From positions 1 to 41,978 of the forward strand of contig JAGQVA010000002.1 in assembly GCA_020438265.1 (NCBI GenBank): DNA of 41,978 nucleotides, written 5' to 3'. The notes under the pieces are model-generated. The model saw only the letters and a program-made list of their open reading frames with translations, searched no databases and had not been told where the DNA came from. Source of the stretch: Bacteroidota bacterium. Lineage in GTDB: Bacteria > Bacteroidota > Bacteroidia > J057. Numbering within the stretch: the stretch's first letter is position 1; the number at the start of each line of letters is the position of its first letter. This document shows positions 8,443 through 17,694 of the stretch, piece by piece. The translations under genes and the position numbers were made by a program.

Positions 8443-8472
8443 CAAATTTAGAAGAGGATTTTTTCTCCGCAA
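8443..8472 (-). promoter_or_regulatory. Promoter of marR, Bacteroidota-type
   Basis: On the minus strand TTG (8472-8470, within TTTTTG) is followed after 19 bp by TAAATTTG (8450-8443), a full match to the -33 TTG / -7 TAnnTTTG consensus. Transcription would start near 8436, giving a leader of about 90 bases. Confidence 0.5.
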
Positions 8473-8576
8473 AAAGATAATGCCAGATATCGAAATAATA
8501 TCAGAAGAGAATATTTACAAAAAAACACTTTTATCATTAAAACGCAAACGCTGAAAGTTATTTCTGAGAAAATCTT

Positions 8577-10423
8577 CTAATCATAAATAATTCTGGTCTT
8601 GAATATTTCCTGGAGCTTTTTTAAACTGGGGTTTTTATTGCCCATCTCCTTCAGCTTTTCCTCATTCGTATAGGGAATATTTTTGCGATTGTCTTTTTGC
8701 GTTTCATCGATGAGTAATTCCCAAAACAACTCATTTACACCTGTCATTTGGCGCAAATGGGGGAGAAGGTCACTTTCCCGTTCCAGCATCTGTTTGAGAA
8801 TTTCATTTTCTGTATAAAATCGGAACTTATTGTGTTCAAATTCATAACGGCCATTTTCCAGTGCTGAAGCCAGGTTCATACGGCCACCGGATTTGAGCTT
8901 TCCGATGTACTGGTCAAGTGCCTGGGAAAATCGCGAGGCATCTACTTCAATGGATGGATTTACTTCATAGCCGGTGAACTCTTCCTCCGTATTCTGATTC
9001 TTTTTTTCTTCTTCAATTTTTTTAGTCAGCACTTCCTCCATTTGAGAAAAGGAGTCGGATAATTTAAACTTGGAGGAAAGATTGGTTTTTAGTTTTGTAT
9101 AAGTCTGTTTCGAGGAAGAATTTTCGGATTGGGTGGTTGCAGTGACCGGTTTATTCACTTTGGGTTCCTCTACCACTTTGGGTTCTTCTTCTTTCTTCGT
9201 TGTGAATGTTTTTGGAGGAGACTGAATAGAAGTTTCCTTGGCAACTGGATTGGAAGGCGTTTTTACCGGGGGATCAACTTTTTTTTTTCAGGTTGATCTG
9301 ATGTATGATTCAATCTGGCAAGATTGATAGCCGAATTCAAATGAGCCAGTTTGATCAACACCAATTCTACTACAAGCCGGGGATGTGTCGCTCGTTTGGT
9401 TTGCTGCTCTGCCTCAGATACCATTTGAAAAGCATTCAATAAAAAGGATGGACTCAATGCTTTGCTTTGCTCTTCATATCTCTGCTTCACATTTTCAGAA
9501 GTCTCTAATAATTTGATCGTTTGGGGTTCCTGACATATAAGCAGGTTTCGGAAGTGCTCAGTCAGCCCGGCAATAAAATCCTTTGCTTCAAATCCTTTCT
9601 CGATAACTTCATTCAAATCGAGCAATAACTGCCCGTGATTTGCCTCCTGGATGAGATCTACTGCCTTGAAATAATATTCATAGTCAAGAATATTGAGGTT
9701 TTCAAGTACAGCCTGAAAAGTAAGTGCGCCGGTCGAATAACTGACCAACTGATCGTAAAGACTCAAGGCATCTCTTAGGGCTCCATCAGCTTTGAGGGCA
9801 ATTTGTTGTAATGCCGCGTATTCATACTCAATTTCTTCTTCTTTAGAAATATATTCGAGATGATTGGCAATATCGTCGACCCGTATTCTTCTGAAGTCAA
9901 ATTTTTGACAGCGGGAAAGAATGGTGGGAAGGATTTTGTGCTTTTCTGTGGTTGCAAGAATAAAAAGTACGTGCTCAGGCGGTTCTTCCAGCGTTTTAAG
10001 AAAGGCATTAAAAGCCGCCTGGGAAAGCATGTGAACCTCATCTATAATATAGACACTTTTTTTACCGGCAGTTGGGACGTATCGGGTTTGTTCGATGAGG
10101 TTTCGAATATCATCTACACTGTTATTGGAAGCAGCATCCAGTTCGTGGATATTGATGCTTTTGCCCTGATTATAAGAGTCGCAGGATTCGCAGGCATTAC
10201 AAGGTTCTCCATCTTCCTGAAGATTTTCGCAGTTAATGGCTTTAGCCAGAATTCTTGCACAGGTAGTTTTGCCTACTCCTCGTGGCCCTGAAAAAAGGAA
10301 CGCATGAGCCAACTGATCCATGAGGATCGCACTTTTCAGCGTATTGGTAACATGAGCCTGCCCAACCACAGAGGTAAAAGTGCCAGGCCGATACTTTCTC
10401 GCCGATACGATATAATTTCCCAT
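8577..10423 (-). CDS. dnaX: DNA polymerase III subunit tau (full-length DnaX, requires a -1 shift)
   Basis: The clamp-loader ATPase and polymerase organiser. Seen in the first frame: Walker A GPRGVGKTT (46-54), zinc-site cysteines 65, 75, 78 and 81, Walker B with DEVHM (128-132), and sensor/SRC motif ILSRC (168-172). The zero frame ends at 9263. The frame that continues to 8577 has no stop from the A10 tract onward and encodes a Lys/Pro/Glu-rich linker, then a C-terminal domain ending in a KNPSLKKLQEIF-type motif, as Bacteroidota DnaX proteins do. A -1 shift at 9279-9288 joins the two into 615 residues, a normal tau length. Programmed frameshift or transcriptional slippage is the likely mechanism; a homopolymer sequencing error is the alternative. 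Confidence 0.85.
9263..10423 (-). CDS. dnaX: Zero-frame DnaX product, gamma-like
   Basis: Without frame change, translation from the ATG at 10423 ends at the TAA at 9263-9265 and yields 386 residues. They cover the AAA+ core, lid and the collar domain (through about residue 365) plus a short tail ending EKKKLIPR. This corresponds to the E. coli gamma protein, which loads clamps but lacks the parts that bind polymerase and helicase. In E. coli the zero frame gives tau and the shift gives gamma; here the roles would be reversed. Whether both forms are made depends on the A10 tract being real. Confidence 0.6.
   Translation of the reverse strand: MGNYIVSARKYRPGTFTSVVGQAHVTNTLKSAILMDQLAHAFLFSGPRGVGKTTCARILAKAINCENLQEDGEPCNACESCDSYNQGKSINIHELDAASNNSVDDIRNLIEQTRYVPTAGKKSVYIIDEVHMLSQAAFNAFLKTLEEPPEHVLFILATTEKHKILPTILSRCQKFDFRRIRVDDIANHLEYISKEEEIEYEYAALQQIALKADGALRDALSLYDQLVSYSTGALTFQAVLENLNILDYEYYFKAVDLIQEANHGQLLLDLNEVIEKGFEAKDFIAGLTEHFRNLLICQEPQTIKLLETSENVKQRYEEQSKALSPSFLLNAFQMVSEAEQQTKRATHPRLVVELVLIKLAHLNSAINLARLNHTSDQPEKKKLIPR
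9272..9298 (-). other. dnaX slippery tract inside an inverted repeat
   Basis: On the minus strand the order is GATCAAC (9298-9292), CTG, ten A residues (9288-9279), then GTTGATC (9278-9272). The outer 7-mers are perfectly complementary. Zero-frame codons are GAA AAA AAA AAG TTG, so the heptamer A AAA AAG lies in the phase used for -1 slippage in E. coli dnaX. A -1 slip gives GTT GAT CCC and opens the rest of the gene. Confidence 0.75.
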
Positions 10424-10596
10424 ATAGCAAAGGTAATAAAAAAGGACAACTCTGATTGATTTTTAGGGTGTTTCCCCAACAAAATCAAGGGAAAAACGAA
10501 AAACATGAATTCAAAAATACATATATAAAAAACTAAAAAGTCGAAACTAAAAACTTTTGAGTATCTTAGCGCGCTCAAAAAACATTTTAAAGATTT

Positions 10597-12540
10597 ATGC
10601 CTGAAAGTATTCAAATTCATTTACCAGACGGCTCCTCCAAATCATATCCCAGCGGGGTGACCGGAGGAGAAATTGCCCGTGATATCAGTGAAGGGCTGGC
10701 AAGAATGGCTTTATCTATTAAAGCCAATGGAGAAGTTATTGAACTCAATCGCCCTATAACGACAGATACGAAAGTGCAAATCCTGACCTGGAATGATTTG
10801 GATGGAAAAAAGACGATGTGGCATTCGTCTGCACATATACTGGCTGAAGCCATTGAATCCCTTTACCCTGGGGTAAAACTCGGTATCGGACCTCCCATTG
10901 ACCGTGGATTTTATTACGATATTGATTTTGGGGATTATGAGTTTGGTGCCAATGACTTTGAAAAAGTCGAAAAGAAATTCCTCGAACTGGCCCGGTCTGG
11001 AGAAACTTTTGAAAGAAAAGAAGTTTCCAAGGCAGACGCGCTCAAACATTATCAGGGAATCAATAACGACTATAAAGTAGAATTAATAGAAGGATTGGAC
11101 GATGGAAATATCACCTTTTATTATAGTGGTAATTTTGTAGACCTGTGTAGAGGTCCTCATGTTCCTGATTCCAAAAGTATCAAAGCATTTAAAATTCTCA
11201 ATACAGCAGGAGCTTATTGGAGAGGAAATGAGAATAATCCACAATTGACCCGTATCTATGGGATTTCTTTCCCCAAGAAAAAAGAACTGGATGAATATCT
11301 CGAAATGCTTGAAGAAGCTAAAAAACGGGATCATCGAAAAATTGGGAAGGAACTGGAATTATTCACTTTTTCTCAAAAGGTGGGTATGGGGCTTCCTATG
11401 TGGTTGCCTAAAGGAACCCGTCTGCGTGAGACGTTGGTGGATTTCCTGAAAAAAGTTCAGGAAAAAGGCGGTTACGAGCAAGTCATTACGCCTCATATTG
11501 GAAAGAAAGAACTGTATGTGACTTCTGGTCATTATGAAAAATATGGCGAGGATTCGTTTCAACCTATTCAGACTCCAAGTGAAGGGGAAGAATTTATGTT
11601 GAAACCGATGAACTGTCCTCATCACTGTGAGATTTATAAAACCCGACCACGTTCTTACAGAGAACTGCCGCTTCGTTTGGCCGAGTTTGGTACTGTATAT
11701 CGTTATGAACAAAGTGGCGAACTTCATGGTTTGACCAGAGTGAGAGGATTTACCCAGGATGATGCGCATATTTTTTGTCGTCCTGACCAGGTGAAGGAAG
11801 AGTTTATCAAAGTAATTGATATTGTCCTTTATATCTTTAAAATCCTTGATTTCCAGGACTATAAAGCACAGATTTCTCTGCGTGATCCAGAAACTCCAGA
11901 AAAGTACTTTGGTAAACCGGAACAATGGGACAAAGCAGAGCAAGCAATCATTGAAGCTGCGAACGAGAGAGGTTTGAATACTGTAACAGAACTCGGGGAG
12001 GCTGCTTTTTATGGTCCTAAACTCGATTTTATGGTGAGTGATGCCCTCCACAGAGAATGGCAGTTAGGTACCATTCAATTGGATTATCAGCTTCCAGAGC
12101 GATTTGAGCTGGAGTATATTGGTGCGGATAATGAAAAACATCGCCCCGTCATGATTCACCGTGCACCTTTCGGATCTCTGGAAAGATTTGTTGCGGTATT
12201 AATTGAACATACTGCTGGTGATTTTCCAATCTGGTTGGCTCCTACGCAGGCAATTATTCTGCCCATTGCTGAAAAGTTTAATGATATGGCAGAAAACTTG
12301 CAGAAGAAACTTGCAGAGGCTGGTTTTAGAGCCGAAGTGGATGGCCGTTATGAAAAAATAGGGAAAAAAATTCGCGAAGCGGAATTAGGAAAGTTTCCCT
12401 ACATGTTGGTCATGGGAGAGCAGGAAGTGAATAACGGGACCATCTCTGTAAGGAAGAGAAAAGAAGGAGATATCGGCACGATGCCGGTAGATGATTTTAT
12501 TTCTCATCTTCAGGCAGAAATAACTGAAATTCTCAAATAA
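10597..12540 (+). CDS. thrS: Threonyl-tRNA synthetase
   Basis: A 647-residue class II synthetase that charges tRNA-Thr. It has an N-terminal TGS domain (about 1-62), the editing/SAD domain with [12 protein letters not shown] (about 76-87), and the catalytic core with the zinc ligands expected in the motifs MNCPHHC, DDAHIF and MIHRA. Motif 2 reads [18 protein letters not shown], motif 3 APFGSLERF, and a C-terminal anticodon-binding domain starts near QAIILPI. Length and motif order are normal. The start at 10597 gives the standard TGS opening. It diverges from dnaX across 173 bp and is followed by infC after 155 bp. Confidence 0.98.
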   Translation: MPESIQIHLPDGSSKSYPSGVTGGEIARDISEGLARMALSIKANGEVIELNRPITTDTKVQILTWNDLDGKKTMWHSSAHILAEAIESLYPGVKLGIGPPIDRGFYYDIDFGDYEFGANDFEKVEKKFLELARSGETFERKEVSKADALKHYQGINNDYKVELIEGLDDGNITFYYSGNFVDLCRGPHVPDSKSIKAFKILNTAGAYWRGNENNPQLTRIYGISFPKKKELDEYLEMLEEAKKRDHRKIGKELELFTFSQKVGMGLPMWLPKGTRLRETLVDFLKKVQEKGGYEQVITPHIGKKELYVTSGHYEKYGEDSFQPIQTPSEGEEFMLKPMNCPHHCEIYKTRPRSYRELPLRLAEFGTVYRYEQSGELHGLTRVRGFTQDDAHIFCRPDQVKEEFIKVIDIVLYIFKILDFQDYKAQISLRDPETPEKYFGKPEQWDKAEQAIIEAANERGLNTVTELGEAAFYGPKLDFMVSDALHREWQLGTIQLDYQLPERFELEYIGADNEKHRPVMIHRAPFGSLERFVAVLIEHTAGDFPIWLAPTQAIILPIAEKFNDMAENLQKKLAEAGFRAEVDGRYEKIGKKIREAELGKFPYMLVMGEQEVNNGTISVRKRKEGDIGTMPVDDFISHLQAEITEILK

Positions 12541-12695
12541 AAAATATTATTTTAGTCATCGAAAATAATAAACAGGCAGGAAGTCAGGTATTGGCTTTTG
12601 ATAAGGGAATGCTTGATTTTTTGCTAATTTACCTTTTTTGAGTATATTCAAATTAAGATTATTTATTTACATTAAACTAATTTAACAGAAATAAT

Positions 12696-13277
12696 TTGCC
12701 GAGAAGAACAAAACCAAATAATTTCCGAGGAAGAAGGAAGCCCGAAAGACCTCACCGCATTAATATGGAGATCCGGGTTCCTGAAGTGAGAATTGTAGGA
12801 TTAGAAGAGTTCAAGGATGAACTGGGCAGGGAAGATGGTATATACTCATCATCAGAAGCCCGTGAAATGGCCCACCAATTAGGGTTGGATTTAGTTGAAG
12901 TAGCTGCTAATGCCAAGCCACCGGTATGCCGAATTGTGGAGTACTCTAAATTTCGCTATGAGCAGAAGAAAAGAGAAAAAGCAAATAAGGCGAAACAGCA
13001 TACTGTTGTTATGAAAGAGATCCGTTTTGGGCCTAATACGGATGATCATGACTTTAATTTCAAGCTGAAGCACGCCCAGAAATTTTTGAGTGAAGGCAAT
13101 AAGCTCAAAGCTTACGTACAATTTCGCGGGCGAAATATCATTTACAAAGAAAGAGGAAAAGATATGCTTGATCGTTTTGCTGAAGAGCTGGACGAGTACG
13201 CAAAAGTAGAGATGGATCCTAAAATGGAAGGGAGAAGAATGATTATGATCATGGCTCCCAAGAAAACCAAAGGATAA
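12696..13277 (+). CDS. infC: Translation initiation factor IF-3 with a TTG start
   Basis: A 193-residue IF-3. The N-domain runs from HRINMEIRVPEVRIVG to KPPVCRIVEYSKFRYEQKKREK, and the C-domain carries VKEIRFGP (here MKEIRFGPNTDDHDFNFK) and ends with MIMIMAPKK. It binds the 30S subunit and checks start codons. In frame, a TAA at 12678-12680 is followed only by TTG (12696) as a possible start before the ATG at 12765, which would remove part of the conserved N-terminus. A rare start on infC fits the known autoregulation in E. coli, where it begins with AUU. It is not followed by rpmI and rplT; the next gene is convergent and only 6 bp away. Confidence 0.95.
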   Translation: MPRRTKPNNFRGRRKPERPHRINMEIRVPEVRIVGLEEFKDELGREDGIYSSSEAREMAHQLGLDLVEVAANAKPPVCRIVEYSKFRYEQKKREKANKAKQHTVVMKEIRFGPNTDDHDFNFKLKHAQKFLSEGNKLKAYVQFRGRNIIYKERGKDMLDRFAEELDEYAKVEMDPKMEGRRMIMIMAPKKTKG

Positions 13278-13283
13278 TCTATA

Positions 13284-14360
13284 TCAATCTTTACCGATAA
13301 TTTTAAGGAACCTGGGTTCGGCTGTATAAGGTGCGAACGCAGGTTCCATCATTATATCTATAATATCTTCGTAATAGTGCTGCTTCGCCAATTCTAAAAA
13401 GTGGTAAAATGCTTCCCTGTCTCCCTGGGTTGCATAGATTTCTGCAAGAGTAGCATAGGCAATGGAATAATTGCTATCCACTTCCAAAGCCATTTTTGCG
13501 TCTTCAATGGCAGAGTCATAATCTCCTTGTTGCAGATAATAATAAGCACGATTATTAAGGGCCAGAGGATGGACCGTAATTTCAAGTGCTTTGTTGAAAT
13601 CTGAAAAAGCGTCTTCAGGATCAATCGCATACTTGATCGTTCCCCGATCAATTAAATGACTCGCATTTCCTGGTGCAATTTCTACCAGTCGATCATATTC
13701 CTCGATTGCAGATGTAAAATCTCCCAGTTCCTGAAAACACTGCGCCCGCCAGATATACAATTCCTCCAGCTTGGGTAGTTGCTTCTGAGCTTCTCCAAAG
13801 TCTTGCGCAGCAGAGGTAAAATCCGGAACGGCTTTGCGAAAATGACAGACACCCCTTAGCATATAGATTTCAGCTTCTTTCTGAATGGCTAATGACTGAG
13901 TAAAATAGAAAATAGCTTTTTCATATTCTTCTTCTTTACTCAAGGCTTCCCCCATCAGCCTGTGTGCCGGAGCATCGTTTTTATTAGCGTTAATTGCTGC
14001 TTTAAAATCTTCTTTTGCCTCGCGTTTATAGTCTTCAAACTTACAGTTGAGATACAAATAACCCCGCATCCGGTAATACAAACTATTGTCTGGCTGAAAA
14101 GAAATCGCCTGGTCATAATCCTCAATAATTTGAGCAAAAAGGTCAGGGTCATTAAAGATTTTTCCTTCGCTATCTTTATAGAGCGCTGAACCGCGTAACA
14201 GGTATAATTCTGCCATTTCCTCTGGATTCATCCACAGGCTGGTATCGTCTTCCTCTAATATATAGATAGCCTGACTGAGTTGAGCATAGGCAGCTTCAAA
14301 ATCCCTGCCTTCAAATAGAGCTTTTCCGTGTAAGATATATTTTTCCGCTTTAGCTTCCAT
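13284..14360 (-). CDS. Cytoplasmic TPR repeat protein
   Basis: A 358-residue protein without signal peptide or membrane spans, made almost entirely of about eight tetratricopeptide units (for example DFEAAYAQLSQAIYI, AIIEDYDQAISFQPDN-type, EYEKAIFYFTQSLAIQ, DFTSAIEEYDRLVEIAPGN, DYDSAIEDAKMALEVDSNY). Such solenoids hold protein partners together; the partner is not evident. It converges on infC with a 6-bp gap. TAAATTTG on the minus strand (14378-14371) matches a -7 element close to the start, but its TTG partner is only 15 bp away, so the promoter is uncertain. Confidence 0.8.
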   Translation of the reverse strand: MEAKAEKYILHGKALFEGRDFEAAYAQLSQAIYILEEDDTSLWMNPEEMAELYLLRGSALYKDSEGKIFNDPDLFAQIIEDYDQAISFQPDNSLYYRMRGYLYLNCKFEDYKREAKEDFKAAINANKNDAPAHRLMGEALSKEEEYEKAIFYFTQSLAIQKEAEIYMLRGVCHFRKAVPDFTSAAQDFGEAQKQLPKLEELYIWRAQCFQELGDFTSAIEEYDRLVEIAPGNASHLIDRGTIKYAIDPEDAFSDFNKALEITVHPLALNNRAYYYLQQGDYDSAIEDAKMALEVDSNYSIAYATLAEIYATQGDREAFYHFLELAKQHYYEDIIDIMMEPAFAPYTAEPRFLKIIGKD

Positions 14361-14495
14361 TAATTATAGCCAAATTTAAAATCGTCAGGACTGCAAATAT
14401 ATATAGCAGTTTGATAATATTAAGGGTAATTGAGTGAATTTTAAATTATTTCTTTTTTCAAATTATCTCAAAAACACAACAATTCATTATGGTAA

Positions 14496-15209
14496 TCAAT
14501 TTTCTCTGAAATTGTCCCAGATCCTGCTTAAGGGTAAATCTACGGTAAAGCGCATGTTTTGTTGAAGGGTGGGATGAACCAACTCGATTTCTCTGGCCAA
14601 AAGGGCTATAGATTTGTCTGGAAGGAATTGCGTTTTTTGACCGTACTTCACATCGCCACAGATTTCACAACCGATACTGGCCAGTTGGACCCGGATTTGA
14701 TGTTTTCTGCCAGTCAAAGGTTTGATTTTTAAGAGTGCCCTCCCTTTATGTGTTTTGAGAACCTGATATGAGAGTTCAGCCTTTTTTCCATCTTTTACAG
14801 GTTGAGAATGGGCCCGCATGATATTCTTTTCCTGTAACTGTTTGAGATAACTAATAATTATCCCCTCAGATTTGGAGGGTGTTTTTTCAGTTATCGCAAA
14901 ATAGGTTTTCTGAATACTTCGGGAAGAAAACTGCTTTGAGATTCTGGTAGCGGCTTTTGAGGTTTTTGCCATAACCAGGATACCGCTTGTGGGCCGGTCA
15001 AGCCGGTGAAGGAGTCCCAGATATACATTTCCTGGTTTGTTATATTTATTTTTAATATAGTCTTTGGTTAGAGAGAAAGCATCGGGATCCTGACTGCTGT
15101 CTTCCTGGGTTGGCATACCAGAAGGTTTGTTAATAACGATCAGGTGATTATCCTCAAATACTACTTCCAGATCTTCCCAGGTATACTGGTTAATAAGCTT
15201 CTTTTTCAT
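14496..15209 (-). CDS. RluA-family RNA pseudouridine synthase
   Basis: A 237-residue enzyme that isomerises uridine to pseudouridine in rRNA or tRNA. It carries the RluA-type motif I ([11 protein letters not shown]), motif [11 protein letters not shown] with the catalytic Asp, and the late motif [17 protein letters not shown]. There is no S4 domain, so it resembles the small RluA/TruC-like members; the target base cannot be told. I prefer the ATG at 15209 (MKKKL...), which matches family N-termini. The ATG at 15233 adds eight residues. Either way the start lies inside the 3' end of panB (20- or 44-bp overlap), so the two are probably translationally coupled. Confidence 0.88.
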   Translation of the reverse strand: MKKKLINQYTWEDLEVVFEDNHLIVINKPSGMPTQEDSSQDPDAFSLTKDYIKNKYNKPGNVYLGLLHRLDRPTSGILVMAKTSKAATRISKQFSSRSIQKTYFAITEKTPSKSEGIIISYLKQLQEKNIMRAHSQPVKDGKKAELSYQVLKTHKGRALLKIKPLTGRKHQIRVQLASIGCEICGDVKYGQKTQFLPDKSIALLAREIELVHPTLQQNMRFTVDLPLSRIWDNFREN

Positions 15210-16008
15210 TAGGAAAATCGAGGGCTTTGACATCTGTTATATACTGGGCGACGGAATTTTTGATAATATCGTAAAGATTGGCGTAACGTCTCAAAAACCG
15301 GGGGCTGAAATCTTTATTAATTCCGAGCATATCGTGTAATACCAGTACCTGTCCATCGCACCCGGGACCCGCTCCAATACCAATGGTAGGCACTTCCAGC
15401 GATTTACTTACTTCTGTGGCAAGTTCCTGAGGGATTTTTTCCAGTACAATTCCAAAAGCACCCGCTTTTTCAAGTGCTTTGGCGTCTGCGATTAATTTCT
15501 GTGCTTCACTTTGATCTTTGGCTCTTACTGTATAAGTCCCAAATTTATAGATAGATTGAGGCATCAGGCCCAAATGCCCCATAACAGGAATTCCGGCAGA
15601 GACAATTCTTCGGACTGAATCAAGGATAAATTCTCCTCCTTCCATTTTGATTGCATGCGCACCTGATTCTTTCATGATTCTGATTGCGCTTTTCAGTGCA
15701 TTTTTTGAATCACCCTGATAATAACCAAAGGGTAAATCTACCACAATCAATGCTCTTTTGACCCCTCTTACTACTGCACTGGCGTGATCGATGATTTGCT
15801 CAATAGTTATGGGAAGGGTTGTTTCATGGCCATGAACCACATTTGAAGCAGAATCTCCGACCAGGACTACATCAATCCCCGCATCATCAATGATTCTTGC
15901 CATGGAAAAGTCGTATGCTGTCAGCATAGAGATCTTTTCCCCCTTTTCTTTCATTGCCTGAAGGATATGAGTGGTAATGCGTTTTACTTGTTTTTTTGCA
16001 GTAGACAT
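15190..16008 (-). CDS. panB: 3-methyl-2-oxobutanoate hydroxymethyltransferase
   Basis: A 272-residue TIM-barrel enzyme that transfers a hydroxymethyl group from methylene-tetrahydrofolate to alpha-ketoisovalerate, making ketopantoate for pantothenate and coenzyme A. The conserved blocks are present in order: [56 protein letters not shown], and [21 protein letters not shown]. Length is normal. It overlaps the downstream pseudouridine synthase gene and diverges from the DUF4249 gene across 110 bp. panC, panD and panE are not in the window. Confidence 0.97.
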   Translation of the reverse strand: MSTAKKQVKRITTHILQAMKEKGEKISMLTAYDFSMARIIDDAGIDVVLVGDSASNVVHGHETTLPITIEQIIDHASAVVRGVKRALIVVDLPFGYYQGDSKNALKSAIRIMKESGAHAIKMEGGEFILDSVRRIVSAGIPVMGHLGLMPQSIYKFGTYTVRAKDQSEAQKLIADAKALEKAGAFGIVLEKIPQELATEVSKSLEVPTIGIGAGPGCDGQVLVLHDMLGINKDFSPRFLRRYANLYDIIKNSVAQYITDVKALDFPNEKEAY

Positions 16009-16118
16009 TCCTTTTCTCTCTTTTTTTAAGTAATTGAGTGAAAAAATTATTTATGTAAAATTAGAATATTAATTCCATATTCGCGTAAAAATCAGCGTAC
16101 TCATCAATTTTTAGTTTA

Positions 16119-17198
16119 ATGAAAATATATATATACAAACTTTGGGTGGTTATTTTGACATCAAGTTTGATTGCTTCCTGTTCTATTGATGTTGAACTCA
16201 ACGCCCCTGAAAAGGATATCTGGGCGGTATTTGGCACTTTAAATCCTAAAGACAGTGTACAAAATATTCGGATATCCAGTGGGTATTTGCCTGAGAGTAA
16301 TGCTTTGGATTACGCCAGAGAAAATGATTTGAGTGTGAAAGGACTGAATGTAGTGCTTTCTGATGGCGTGAATCAATGGAAAGCAACGGAAGTATCAGAT
16401 ATTGTAAAAGAACCGGAAGACGGAATCTTCTATCCTTTTACTACTATATATCAGTTTCACACAACAGGCGCAAACGCCCTTATTCCGGGTAATACATATT
16501 CATTGCGTATTACAAAGCCCGATAATGCCGATTTTGAACTGATAGCGTCTACTTCTATTCCAGAAGATATGACTTTTCAGAATATCTCACCGGTTCCAGG
16601 GGGCCCCGGCGGTCAGCAAAGATGTCTGAGACCCGCAGCAATTGAAGGAGAATATAAACTGGAATTTTCCAAAGGAACAGGCGCCAGCTATGAATTGAGG
16701 GTATTTCTCGACTATAAAGAGAATGGAGTATCTAAAACGGCGGTTTATGGACCAACAGCCATGTTTAGCGAAAATTTTCGCTGTAATGCAGGGGGCGGAA
16801 GCTCTTCTTCTCGTTGTTATACTTTCAGAGAAAAAATTATTCTCCAGTCTTTGTATAACCAGCTGAAACCCGAAGCGGGAAAAATACTCACCTATGGCCT
16901 TACTGAATCAACCCGATGTAATGTGAATGTGAATGACCTTCCTGATGATTTTAGGGTGGAGGTTACAGCCATGGATCAGAACCTGGCCAATTACCGTCTG
17001 GCTAACGATCCGAAATATCTTGACCTGAATACGATTCGCCCTGAGTATTCTAATATTAACGGCCCTGAAGATGCCGTGATCCTCGGAGTGTTGGGATCTA
17101 TCAATACCGGAATTGGCAAAGTAAGATTAAGTTCTTGTGCTGAATATTTATTACAACTAAACAATGCCCGCCAGCCCAATGAACCTTGTGAGTTGTAA
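16119..17198 (+). CDS. DUF4249 family lipoprotein
   Basis: A 359-residue outer-membrane-type lipoprotein. A hydrophobic signal ends in the lipobox LIASC with Cys21. The mature part opens with the DUF4249 pattern VELNAPEKDIWAVFGTLNP...QNIRISSGYLP, followed by an Ig-like block with LIPGNTYSLRITKP and a Cys pair region (RCLRP, FRCNAGGG, SSSRCYTF, RCNVN) that could form disulfides. In Bacteroidota these genes often sit next to a TonB-dependent receptor, but none is here. The role is unknown. Start and signal are clear. Confidence 0.82.
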   Translation: MKIYIYKLWVVILTSSLIASCSIDVELNAPEKDIWAVFGTLNPKDSVQNIRISSGYLPESNALDYARENDLSVKGLNVVLSDGVNQWKATEVSDIVKEPEDGIFYPFTTIYQFHTTGANALIPGNTYSLRITKPDNADFELIASTSIPEDMTFQNISPVPGGPGGQQRCLRPAAIEGEYKLEFSKGTGASYELRVFLDYKENGVSKTAVYGPTAMFSENFRCNAGGGSSSSRCYTFREKIILQSLYNQLKPEAGKILTYGLTESTRCNVNVNDLPDDFRVEVTAMDQNLANYRLANDPKYLDLNTIRPEYSNINGPEDAVILGVLGSINTGIGKVRLSSCAEYLLQLNNARQPNEPCEL

Positions 17199-17290
17199 AA
17201 TTTGGTTTTGTAATTCTTCTAAAAGACTGTAATTTAATTCCTCAAGACCAAAAAAGCCTGTAGATAATTGGTAAGGCGTGCTTGTTTTCT

Positions 17291-17665
17291 ATGAGTCAGC
17301 ATAGTGGGAAAAAGATTCTGGTCGTCGAGGACGATGAGGTCAATTTAATGATTGCTCAACATATTTTGGGAAAAGAAGGATTTATCGTTTCGACTGTGAA
17401 TAATGGCGAAGAAGCAATCGATATTGTCAAAAAAGAACTATTTGATTTAATTTTGATGGATATTGAGATGCCAATTATGGATGGTTTGGAGGCTACTCCG
17501 ATTATTCGCGGTATGGAAAATGGAAAAAATATTCCCATTATTGCTTTGACTGCCCACTCCATGCCTGAAAAAATAGAGGAATTTAAAGGGGCTGGTTTGG
17601 ATGATCATATTATCAAACCCTTCGATGGGACTAAGTTTCGGTCTATCTCCGATAAATATTTGTAG
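17291..17665 (+). CDS. Single-domain response regulator (CheY-like receiver)
   Basis: A 124-residue stand-alone receiver domain. The acidic pair VVEDDE lies near residues 11-16, the phosphoacceptor is Asp57 in LILMDIEMP, the switch residue is in IIALTAHS, and the conserved Lys is in HIIKPF. Sequence style (VEDDEVNLMIAQHIL) resembles receivers of hybrid histidine kinases, so it may act in a phosphorelay. No kinase or output domain is adjacent. I start at the ATG at 17291; a TTG three codons upstream is also open. Confidence 0.88.
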   Translation: MSQHSGKKILVVEDDEVNLMIAQHILGKEGFIVSTVNNGEEAIDIVKKELFDLILMDIEMPIMDGLEATPIIRGMENGKNIPIIALTAHSMPEKIEEFKGAGLDDHIIKPFDGTKFRSISDKYL

Positions 17666-17668
17666 TAT

Positions 17669-17694
17669 TTTTTTTAATTTCAGAATTAAAAAAA
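17669..17694 (+). terminator. AT-only hairpin after the response regulator gene
   Basis: An 11-bp arm of seven T and AATT (17669-17679) pairs with AATT and seven A (17684-17694) around a TCAG loop, immediately after the stop of the receiver gene. It has no G-C pair and so would be a weak terminator. Confidence 0.3.

Noticed and set aside
8577-9176. A separate gene of unknown function downstream of dnaX, starting with GTG at 9176
   Set aside because: The same frame is open up to the A10 tract, continues the Pro/Lys/Glu linker and ends like DnaX, so it is the C-terminal half of dnaX.
9860-10291. A 143-codon plus-strand open frame inside dnaX
   Set aside because: It covers the DnaX ATPase core on the other strand and shows no family motif.
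10428-10435. A TAnnTTTG element (TACCTTTG) just before the dnaX start
   Set aside because: There is no TTG at a suitable distance (the nearest is only 10 bp away) and the element would place the transcript start at the start codon.
10424-10596. Possible T-box or threonine attenuator upstream of thrS
   Set aside because: There is no T-box core, no specifier stem and no terminator-antiterminator pair in the 173-bp gap.
11359-12051. A 230-codon open frame on the minus strand inside thrS
   Set aside because: It lies wholly opposite the strongly conserved thrS frame, its product has no motif and a skewed Phe/Arg/Ser-rich composition, so it is a shadow frame.
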